5,709 nucleotides of DNA from positions 1 to 5,709 of the forward strand of contig CALFDI010000266.1 of NCBI GenBank assembly GCA_937952875.1, given 5' to 3'. Each line of letters begins with the position of its first letter. Position 1 is the stretch's first letter. Shown here one piece after another: positions 1 to 5,709 of the stretch. The stretch is from an uncultured Verrucomicrobiales bacterium (GTDB lineage Bacteria > Verrucomicrobiota > Verrucomicrobiia > Verrucomicrobiales > Akkermansiaceae). The notes below the pieces were generated by a model that saw only the letters and a program-made list of their open reading frames with translations, had not been told where the DNA came from and did not search any database. Position numbers and translations under genes: made by a program.

Positions 1-239
1 CAGCTCATGATGAAATGATGCAGTGGTCCGCAGTCATCAAAGAAATAGACGGTCCACTCTTATCAGAAGCCATCGAGCTCTCTGCTCTAGCTGAGCAATC
101 CTACCGCGAAGGACTCAGTGATCTGTCCACGACTCTGAGCAGTAAAAAACAAGCTCTCCAATTAAAAGCCTCACGCATAGATGCGCTTCGCGCCTTCCAC
201 TCGGCTCGAGCCCGTTTTGAATCAGCCATTGGTCAATAA
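1..239 (+). CDS. C-terminal fragment of a TolC/CzcC-type outer-membrane efflux protein (5' truncated)
   Basis: Outer-membrane duct component of a tripartite efflux pump; only the last 78 residues are visible. The frame is open from the left edge (first whole codon at nt 3) to a TAA at 237-239, so the gene begins outside the window and the ATGs at nt 15 and 18 are internal. The visible part is helical and amphipathic, with the run LAEQSYREGLSDLSTTLSSK followed by an Ala/Leu/Arg-rich helix ending in FESAIGQ. This matches the last coiled-coil pair of TolC-family proteins, where an 'AEQ-Y-x-G-x-x-(S/D)-L' turn precedes the final periplasmic helix and the protein ends soon after an 'A..ALG'-like stretch. 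Position directly before an adaptor and an RND pump supports the call. The fragment is too short to assign a subfamily, and its signal peptide and beta-barrel strands are not visible. Confidence 0.85.
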   Translation, partial: AHDEMMQWSAVIKEIDGPLLSEAIELSALAEQSYREGLSDLSTTLSSKKQALQLKASRIDALRAFHSARARFESAIGQ

Positions 240-261
240 ATCTCCTACGTTTCTCATAGTT

Positions 262-1389
262 ATGAAACTCTTCATCCTACTCCTTTTATTCACCGCCCGT
301 CTTTTCGCCCAAGAAGGCGAACGCGCCTCGAACACTATCCTGTTAGACGAACAGGGTGTTGAAAATCTGCGAATCGAAACAGTCGTCGCAGAAGAACAAG
401 ACTTCGAAACAACCCTCTTCGCCATCGGTCGCATAGAAGAAATTCCTAATCGTCACTCCGTATTGAGTTCCCGTATCTCAGGACGGGTCATCAGCGTAAA
501 CGCCTTCATCGGAGACACCGTCAAAGCCGGACAGATACTCATAAATGTCGAAAGTCGCCAACCAGGCAATCCCCCTCCAACAATCTCAATCACAACTCCA
601 CGCTCTGGCATCGTCATGGAAAGCCACGTCAAGGAAGGCGAACCTGTTTCACCGGAGGAGGAGCTGATGGACGTCATCGATCTCTCGAAAGTCTGGGCCA
701 TCGCAAAAATCCCTGAAAATGCTGCTGCGACATTACAACCTGGCAGTTCTGCTCGAGTCACGATTCCCGCCGTAAGTCGAGATCCCATCTTTGCCACACT
801 CCTACGCTTTGGCGTTCAGGCTGACCGTAATGCAGGCACAGTCGACGCCATCTTCGAAATCGATAATTCAAAACTCTCTTACCGCCCTGGCATGCGAGCT
901 GAGTTTGCTGTTGCCACCAGCAGTCGCAGTGATGTTCTCGCCGTGCCAAGAGCCGCCATTCAAGGCGACCCAAGTAAACGCATCGTCTACATTAAAGACT
1001 TCGAACTTGAAAACGCCTTTGTCAAAAGCCCCGTCGTTCTCGGAGTAGAGAATGATCAGTATGTCGAAGTGATCAGTGGTGTTTTTCCTGGTGATGAAGT
1101 TGTCACGACAGGTTCCTACTTTCTCGGCTACGCCACTGACAGCACGAAACTCTCTCTCAAAGAAGCTCTCGATGCCGCACATGGACATGAGCATAATGAA
1201 GACGGCTCAGAAATGACGCCCGAACAGAAAAAAAGTAAGTCCACCCTATCAGACCATCCTGATTCCTCTGATCACCATCATCACGGGTCACACACACCAT
1301 ATCTCATACTCAGTGGGGTTCTCGCCTTCCTACTCCTCATTGCTGCACAGCAGATCTGGACACTTCGTAAAAGACTACACTCCCAGTAG
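262..1389 (+). CDS. Periplasmic adaptor (membrane fusion protein) of a heavy-metal RND efflux pump, with His-rich C-terminus and predicted C-terminal membrane helix
   Basis: CzcB/CusB-type adaptor linking the RND pump to the outer-membrane channel; 375 residues. The start at 262 is chosen because it opens a clear signal peptide (hydrophobic residues 2-16, likely cleavage after LFA-Q near 16-17). A longer in-frame start at 181 would overlap the upstream gene by 59 nt and bury this signal. Residues about 67-145 form a biotinyl-lipoyl-like barrel-sandwich: RISGRVISVNAFIGDTVKAG is the first half and TTPRSGIVMESHVKEGEPVS the second. Only a short Pro-rich link (SRQPGNPPP, 98-106) joins the halves, where most adaptors have a helical hairpin. 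Beta-barrel and membrane-proximal domains follow (about 145-292; LAVPRAAI at 226-233, FPGDEVVTTG at 275-284). Residues 307-344 are rich in His, including HHHH at 338-341. Residues 346-366 are a hydrophobic helix followed by RKR. The gene lies 22 nt after the channel gene and 3 nt before the pump gene. Family is secure; metal specificity is unknown. Confidence 0.93.
   Translation: MKLFILLLLFTARLFAQEGERASNTILLDEQGVENLRIETVVAEEQDFETTLFAIGRIEEIPNRHSVLSSRISGRVISVNAFIGDTVKAGQILINVESRQPGNPPPTISITTPRSGIVMESHVKEGEPVSPEEELMDVIDLSKVWAIAKIPENAAATLQPGSSARVTIPAVSRDPIFATLLRFGVQADRNAGTVDAIFEIDNSKLSYRPGMRAEFAVATSSRSDVLAVPRAAIQGDPSKRIVYIKDFELENAFVKSPVVLGVENDQYVEVISGVFPGDEVVTTGSYFLGYATDSTKLSLKEALDAAHGHEHNEDGSEMTPEQKKSKSTLSDHPDSSDHHHHGSHTPYLILSGVLAFLLLIAAQQIWTLRKRLHSQ
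1180..1293 (+). other. His-rich putative metal-binding segment within the adaptor (residues 307-344)
   Basis: This coding segment has nine His in 38 residues: HGHEH at 307-311, H332, HHHH at 338-341, and H344. Asp, Glu and Ser surround them, and there is a charged spacer with KK in the middle. Such sequences are usually disordered and bind divalent metals such as Zn, Ni, Co or Cu. It lies after the last recognisable adaptor domain and directly before the predicted membrane helix, so it would sit on the periplasmic side close to the membrane. Metal binding is inferred from composition only. Confidence 0.7.
1297..1359 (+). other. Predicted C-terminal transmembrane helix of the adaptor (residues 346-366)
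   Basis: The segment runs PYLILSGVLAFLLLIAAQQI plus W366 and is uncharged and long enough to span a membrane. It is followed by TLRKRLHSQ, whose basic residues favour a cytoplasmic location by the positive-inside rule. With a cleaved N-terminal signal peptide, the adaptor would be a single-pass protein with a periplasmic body and a short cytoplasmic tail. Most RND adaptors are instead anchored at the N-terminus by lipid or an uncleaved helix, or are soluble. Confidence 0.75.
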
Positions 1390-1392
1390 ACC

Positions 1393-4300
1393 ATGTTGAA
1401 TTCCCTCATCCGGTTCTCACTATCCCATCGCGGACTGATACTCGCCCTAGCGGCGCTCATCATTTACTTCGGGGTAAGAAAGTCTCTCGAACTCCCCGTA
1501 GAAGTTCTACCAGACCTCACGAAACCCACTGTTACTATTCTAACCGAATCTCCCGGCTATGCCCCGGAAGAAGTCGAAACACTCGTGACGATCCCGTTAG
1601 AAAACAGTCTGATGGGAGTAACTGGCATTACCCGCCTACGGACGATCACTGACATCAGCCTCTCTCTCACCTACATCGAATTTGACTGGGATACTGACAT
1701 CTATCAAGCCAGGCAATTCGTCCAAGAACGCTTAGCCAGTAGTTCAGAATTCCTCCCCGAAGGCGTAACACCTTACATGACGCCTGCTTCATCACTTATG
1801 GGAGAAGTCATGCTCGTGGGACTCACTGATCCGACCGGCCAGACGTCACCGCGTGACCTACGCACACTCGCGGACTGGTCAGTGATACGCCAACTGAAAA
1901 GCATACCTGGCATCGCAGAAGTCCTCGCCATGGGAGGAGGCGTTAAACAGTTAGAGATCCAACCTCAGCCAGATCGCATGCTGGCACTAGGCGTGACATT
2001 TAAAGAAATCCGAAAAGCCGCGGCAGAAGCCGTGAGCAACACCACAGGAGGATTCATAACGAGCCAATCGAAGGAGATCATGGTCCGTAATCTGGCAATG
2101 AGTAGCGACTTCGAAACCATCGGCAGCGTCGTCGTGCGTCACGAAAATGACCGCCCAGTTCGTATAAAAGATGTCGCCACTCTCGAGTGGGGCATAGAAC
2201 CGATGCGTGGAGATGCTGCAGCTAATGGCCACTCTGGAGTTATCCTCAGCATCACCAAGTCACCAGGTTTTGATACCATTCGTTTGACTGAGCAGATTGA
2301 TTCTATGCTAGAGAGCATTCAAGACTCTCTCCCTCAGGGTGCCCTCATTACGCCTATCTACCGCCAAGCCGATTTCATCAATCTCTCCATCGGCAACTTA
2401 AAAGAAGCGATCATCGATGGAGCCATCATGGTCGTCATCGTATTATTTCTCTTTCTGATCAATGCCCGCATCACGCTGATCACTCTGACAGCGATACCAC
2501 TCTCACTTTTCACTACTATTTCAGTATTTGAGCTTCTTGACCTCAGCGTTAATTCTATGACTCTTGGTGGGCTAGCCGTAGCCATTGGAATGGTCGTCGA
2601 TGATGCAATCGTCGACGTAGAAAATGTCCACCGCAGACTCCGAGAGAATGTCCAACTAGAGAATCCACTTCCTCGCATAGAAGTCATAGCTTCAGCCTCT
2701 CGAGAAGTCCGCAGCTCTATATTCTATGCGACTTTACTCATCATTCTTGTCTTTATTCCATTACTTGGACTGACAGGCGTCGAGGGTAGACTCTTCGCCC
2801 CTATCGCACTTGCCACGATTATTAGCATGGTGGCGTCATTCATCGTATCTCTCACAGTGATCCCTGTGCTTTCCTCCTTTTTACTCAATCCTAAACCAGG
2901 CCAAAAACAGTCAGATACAATCTTTGTAAGAATCTTAAAAAAAGCATCACGCGCGACGTGGATACGCTTCTCACTCAGTCAACCTTTTCTCGTCCTAGGT
3001 CTCGCTCTCGCAGCCATTATCACAGGAGCAGTTATTTTTCCTCAAATGGGAAAAGACTTTCTACCCGCCTTTCGGGAGCCGACCGTTCTCGTAGCGACTA
3101 CGACTGCTCCCGGCACCTCTTTACAGCAAACGAATGAAATCTCTTCAGCTGCAGATGCGCTTTTACTAGAAATCCCAGAAGTCGAAAAAGTCGGACGGAG
3201 AGTTGGAAGAGCAGAAAAGGGCGACCACGTCGTCCCTGTCTCGACTGTGGAATTTGACATCGAATTCCATGATCGTGGCCGTCCACGTGATGAGATCATA
3301 GAAGACATCCGGCAACGCATGCGCAGCCTACCCGGCACATTTAGCGCGATGAGCACACCACTTGGAGACCGAATCGGCCACATGCTCAGCGGTGTCTCTG
3401 CTCCTATCGCTATTAAACTTTATGGCCCAGATCTCGATGAATTGCGCAGTCTAGGCCTAAAAATCCGAGATATTGCACGTGAAATCCCAGGACTAGAAGA
3501 AGCCAAGGTGGAACAACAGGCTTCAGTTCCTCAACTACGAATCGAAATCGATCATGAGCGAGCGTTGGCCTATGGAATCACTCCAAAAGATCTCAATGAT
3601 GAACTTTCGACGCTTATTGGTGGAGAGAAGGTTTCAGAAATTTCAGAAAATCAAACACTCTATGGCCTCGTCCTACGCCTTCCTGAAGAGTGGCGGAGTT
3701 CTCGAGAAAAAATAGCAAATCTCCCGATTGATACACTCAGCGGTCAACACGTCTTACTCAAAGACATCGCTCAGATCCGTCAAGCAAAAGGCCCTAATAC
3801 GATATTACGCGAGAACACTCAGCGGCGCTTTGTCGTTAGCATTAACCCCACAGAAAAAGACCTCGTCACCTTAATCGAGACGCTTAAAGAACAAGTCGAT
3901 GCACGTATCTCTCTGCCTGCTGGCTACAGCATCAGCTACGAGGGTGCATATGAGGCTCAAAAAATCGCATCTCAGCGCATTATTACCATGTCTCTAGTCG
4001 TCCTTCTCATCATCGCATTCCTTCTCTACAGCTATTTTAAATCTTTATCTTTCACCCTCCAAGTCATGCTAGATATCCCTATCGCTCTGGTAGGAGGCAT
4101 TCTTTTGACACGCTACACTTTAGACAATGTCAGCATTGCTACCCTTGTCGGCTTTATTGCTGTCGCTGGAATTGCAGCTCGAAACAGCATCATGATGATC
4201 TCTCACTATCTCCACCTTATGGCTCACGAAGGTGAAGTCTTCGGGAAGGACCTTATCATTCGAGGGACTCTTGAACGTCTTGTTCCGGTCCTTATGACAG

Positions 4301-4509
4301 CACTTTCAGCTGGAATTGCACTCGTTCCCATTGCGTTAGCCACTGATGCGCCTGGAAAGGAAATTCTCAACCCCGTCGCTATTGTCATCATTGGAGGATT
4401 GATCAGCTCGACGACTCTTGGACTCATTGTTACACCTGCAGTCTATTTTCTTTTGGGTAAAAAACCATCAGAACGCGCTGTATTACTAAAAGCCTCTGCA
4501 ACACATTAA
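1393..4509 (+). CDS. Heavy-metal-efflux RND transporter, CzcA/CusA family inner-membrane pump
   Basis: Proton-driven inner-membrane pump moving metal ions from the periplasm (and perhaps cytoplasm) into the adaptor and channel. At 1038 residues it is full length for the HME-RND family. TM1 is near 13-29, followed by a first periplasmic loop (about 30-335) with the conserved LPVEVLPDL at 34-42. TM2-TM6 lie near 339-497, TM7 near 530-550, a second periplasmic loop near 551-862 (RIGHMLSGVSAPIAIKLYG at 660-678 is a family signature), and TM8-TM12 near 864-1020. TM4 holds AIGMVVDDAIVDVEN (397-411), the position of the essential acidic residues in CzcA and CusA. Aligned from memory to E. coli CusA, the Cu-binding M573, M623 and M672 correspond to A568, T618 and H663. 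The relay residues E939 and K984 correspond to R930 and V966. These suggest a non-CusA site. The ATG lies 3 nt after the adaptor stop and has no clear ribosome binding site, so translational coupling is likely. Family is secure; the substrate is not. Confidence 0.96.
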   Translation: MLNSLIRFSLSHRGLILALAALIIYFGVRKSLELPVEVLPDLTKPTVTILTESPGYAPEEVETLVTIPLENSLMGVTGITRLRTITDISLSLTYIEFDWDTDIYQARQFVQERLASSSEFLPEGVTPYMTPASSLMGEVMLVGLTDPTGQTSPRDLRTLADWSVIRQLKSIPGIAEVLAMGGGVKQLEIQPQPDRMLALGVTFKEIRKAAAEAVSNTTGGFITSQSKEIMVRNLAMSSDFETIGSVVVRHENDRPVRIKDVATLEWGIEPMRGDAAANGHSGVILSITKSPGFDTIRLTEQIDSMLESIQDSLPQGALITPIYRQADFINLSIGNLKEAIIDGAIMVVIVLFLFLINARITLITLTAIPLSLFTTISVFELLDLSVNSMTLGGLAVAIGMVVDDAIVDVENVHRRLRENVQLENPLPRIEVIASASREVRSSIFYATLLIILVFIPLLGLTGVEGRLFAPIALATIISMVASFIVSLTVIPVLSSFLLNPKPGQKQSDTIFVRILKKASRATWIRFSLSQPFLVLGLALAAIITGAVIFPQMGKDFLPAFREPTVLVATTTAPGTSLQQTNEISSAADALLLEIPEVEKVGRRVGRAEKGDHVVPVSTVEFDIEFHDRGRPRDEIIEDIRQRMRSLPGTFSAMSTPLGDRIGHMLSGVSAPIAIKLYGPDLDELRSLGLKIRDIAREIPGLEEAKVEQQASVPQLRIEIDHERALAYGITPKDLNDELSTLIGGEKVSEISENQTLYGLVLRLPEEWRSSREKIANLPIDTLSGQHVLLKDIAQIRQAKGPNTILRENTQRRFVVSINPTEKDLVTLIETLKEQVDARISLPAGYSISYEGAYEAQKIASQRIITMSLVVLLIIAFLLYSYFKSLSFTLQVMLDIPIALVGGILLTRYTLDNVSIATLVGFIAVAGIAARNSIMMISHYLHLMAHEGEVFGKDLIIRGTLERLVPVLMTALSAGIALVPIALATDAPGKEILNPVAIVIIGGLISSTTLGLIVTPAVYFLLGKKPSERAVLLKASATH

Positions 4510-4534
4510 TATCGCTCAAACACATACCTACCTC

Positions 4535-5017
4535 ATGAAATCATTCCTTACTCTTGCCCTTGTCTTCTTCACAGCCGCCTCACTCTTTGCGCACTCAGAC
4601 CATAAGAAAAAAGTCGCCGGCCCTCATGGAGGTAAAGTCATCACTGCGATCGAGCCGCACGTAGAACTTTTCGTCACAGCAGAGAACAAAGTTCAAATGA
4701 CATTTCTCAATGAAAAGCTAACAGCCATTCCACCAGCAGAACAAACGATCAGCATCATCTGCGGCGAGCGTAGCCAACCAACGAAATTGAGTTTTATTAA
4801 AACGGAAACTGGATTCCTTTCAGAACAGACATTGCCAGATAGCAAAAACTTTCCCGCAGTGATTCGCATTAAAATCACTCCTGACGCTAAGTTTAAAACT
4901 CTGCGCTTACAAATGAACCTCACTGACTGCCCCACATGCGACTACAAAGAGTATGCGTGCACCTGTGATCACCACCATGGCCACGACCACGATCACGACA
5001 AGGATCACAAACACTAA
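4535..5017 (+). CDS. Small secreted Cys/His-rich protein, putative periplasmic metal-binding partner of the efflux pump
   Basis: A 160-residue exported protein of unproven function. Residues 1-19 are a signal peptide (Lys2, hydrophobic 4-18, cleavage likely after SLFA before H20). The mature N-terminus has H20, H23 and the motif GPHGGKV (29-35), with another His at 42. The middle (about 36-128) looks like a beta-rich domain, with alternating hydrophobic segments such as VELFVTAENKVQMTFL (43-58). The C-terminus has CPTC at 132-135 and CTC at 142-144, then a tail of 16 residues (145-160) with eight His and five Asp. Thiol and imidazole ligands this dense indicate metal binding. The gene begins 25 nt after the pump stop, so it is probably the last gene of the operon. 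It may chaperone or buffer metal as CusF does in the Cus system, but it has no evident sequence similarity to CusF. It has no acyl-anchoring lipobox, as no Cys follows the signal peptide. Confidence 0.85.
   Translation: MKSFLTLALVFFTAASLFAHSDHKKKVAGPHGGKVITAIEPHVELFVTAENKVQMTFLNEKLTAIPPAEQTISIICGERSQPTKLSFIKTETGFLSEQTLPDSKNFPAVIRIKITPDAKFKTLRLQMNLTDCPTCDYKEYACTCDHHHGHDHDHDKDHKH
4970..5014 (+). repeat. Low-complexity His/Asp coding tract (residues 146-160 of the small protein)
   Basis: The 3' end of the small protein gene is a degenerate tandem of His and Asp codons, built from units such as CACGAC and GATCAC. It encodes HHHGHDHDHDKDHKH. The mix of CAC and CAT, GAC and GAT codons means it is not a perfect DNA repeat. 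The likely cause is selection for a metal-binding tail, possibly with past slippage. Confidence 0.7.
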
Positions 5018-5032
5018 AAAATCAGTATTACC
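5018..5032. other. Minimal convergent intergenic gap between the efflux operon and the - strand gene
   Basis: Only 15 bp separate the two facing stop codons. The gap starts with a short A run and contains no inverted repeat able to form a terminator hairpin. If transcription of either gene stops here, it does so by a factor-dependent route or inside the opposing gene, so some antisense overlap of the 3' ends is expected. Confidence 0.6.
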
Positions 5033-5709
5033 CTAACGAGAATTCACAATATTATCAGCTTCCAAATTCCCCAGACCATAAAACTCCCAGCAGATAAAAC
5101 GACTGAGAACAGGCTGAGGGATTCGCTCGTCAGACCATGTAATTTCCACAGTCGCTAACTTCCCTTCCGGTTGCAGTGCATTAGCATATGCCTCAGGAAG
5201 AAGCTCTTGGATATGCTGAGCAATAAGTGAACTCTCAGGCATCTTCACTTGAACGAAGTCTTCCAAGTGTGCGGAATCTGCCAGTTTATATGTCCGAAGG
5301 CCTCTTCGTTTTTCACTCTTTTTCTCCGTAACCTCTTCGCTGATTAAAACACGAAAAACTTCGGATTTGCCAGGCGATGGATTATCGATGAATTTCTTCA
5401 ATAATCTGAATCGAGTCTGAACGTAAGTATCCCAATCGACCTTCAATCCATCTTCTGTCTTACGGAAAAAGACGCGAGAGCGAACCGCTTGTTCTTGGAA
5501 ATTTTCCACACGCGAGAGAGCGGCAAGAGGCTCATCTGGAGCTTCTATACCAGAAACAACGTAGAGAGGTGCGATCGGCCGGAAAAGCTCATTTAGAATA
5601 AACTGCTCTGGACGATCGTAAGTCATGAGAAACAAGCCGCGATTGTGCTCTTTCTTAATCGATATAAGTCCATGTGGCTCGATGGGTAAGTTCCCCTCAC
5701 TCAGTCCAT
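5033..5709 (-). CDS. Hypothetical protein, C-terminal 224 residues (5' end outside window)
   Basis: I do not recognise this protein. The reading frame is open on the - strand from the window edge to a TAG at 5033-5035, giving 224 whole codons. A TTG at 5633-5635 and an ATG at 5624-5626 are in frame, but the upstream 24 codons are also open and protein-like (for example PIEPHGLISIKKEHNRGLFL), so the true start is probably outside the window. What is visible looks like a soluble globular protein with mixed helix and strand. It has no signal peptide or membrane span in this part and only one Cys, near the C-terminus in SRFICWEFYGLGNLEA. A Lys/Arg-rich stretch (VTEKKSEKRRGLRTYKLADS) lies in the middle. 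A helix such as DWDTYVQTRFRLLKKFID precedes it. It is convergent with the efflux operon, 15 bp away, and its sequence suggests no link to metal efflux. Confidence 0.75.
   Translation of the reverse strand, partial: GLSEGNLPIEPHGLISIKKEHNRGLFLMTYDRPEQFILNELFRPIAPLYVVSGIEAPDEPLAALSRVENFQEQAVRSRVFFRKTEDGLKVDWDTYVQTRFRLLKKFIDNPSPGKSEVFRVLISEEVTEKKSEKRRGLRTYKLADSAHLEDFVQVKMPESSLIAQHIQELLPEAYANALQPEGKLATVEITWSDERIPQPVLSRFICWEFYGLGNLEADNIVNSR

Noticed and set aside
15..239. A complete 74-residue gene starting at nt 15
   Set aside because: The frame is open to the window edge and the sequence matches the C-terminal helices of a TolC-family protein, so this is the tail of a truncated gene.
181..261. 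Longer N-terminus for the adaptor starting at the in-frame ATG at 181
   Set aside because: It would overlap the end of the channel gene, add 27 residues of unrelated character, and place the obvious signal peptide internally. The ATG at 262 begins exactly at the signal peptide.
1180..1293. An artificial His tag or assembly artefact in the adaptor
   Set aside because: The His residues are scattered in a longer acidic stretch, use mixed CAT and CAC codons, and are followed in frame by a membrane helix, which fits a natural segment.
2358..3383. Several - strand open frames of 60-113 codons inside the RND pump gene
   Set aside because: They lie opposite a full-length, strongly family-matching CDS, have low-complexity Ser/Arg-rich translations typical of antisense shadows, and have no recognisable features.
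5010..5060. Rho-independent terminator after the small protein gene
   Set aside because: There is a short A run after the stop but no GC-rich inverted repeat followed by a T run on either strand.
5033..5635. Start of the - strand gene at the TTG at 5635
   Set aside because: The frame stays open through a further 24 protein-like codons to the edge, with no ATG start among them, so the 5' end most likely lies outside the window.

Overview
The window holds most of a heavy-metal RND efflux operon on the + strand, followed by the 3' part of an unrelated, convergently transcribed gene. The + strand genes are, in order: the C-terminal tail of a TolC-type outer-membrane channel (1-239, 5' end missing), a periplasmic adaptor (262-1389), a heavy-metal-efflux RND pump of 1038 residues (1393-4509), and a small secreted His/Cys-rich protein (4535-5017). 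Gaps are 22, 3 and 25 nt with no visible terminator or promoter between genes, so co-transcription is likely and the promoter and any metal-responsive regulator must lie upstream of the window. The - strand gene (5033 to beyond 5709) ends only 15 bp from the efflux operon.

The inferred machine is a tripartite pump: RND protein in the inner membrane, adaptor in the periplasm, TolC-like duct in the outer membrane. The small secreted protein probably binds metal and could buffer it or hand it to the pump. The adaptor departs from the textbook form in three ways. The helical hairpin inside its barrel-sandwich domain is absent, it carries a His-rich segment near its C-terminus, and it ends in a predicted membrane helix with a basic tail. 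The RND protein clearly belongs to the CzcA/CusA family, but by alignment from memory it lacks the three Cu(I)-binding methionines of E. coli CusA. The substrate cannot be fixed from sequence; a divalent metal such as Zn, Co, Cd or Ni is at least as plausible as Cu/Ag.

The organism is a Gram-negative (diderm) bacterium of moderate GC. None of the three complete genes has a convincing Shine-Dalgarno sequence. Together with the type of RND motif and the accessory Cys/His protein, this would fit Verrucomicrobiota, Planctomycetota or Bacteroidota, but this placement is tentative. No RNA genes, mobile elements, CRISPR arrays or stretches of non-coding DNA over 300 bp were seen; the window is almost entirely coding.
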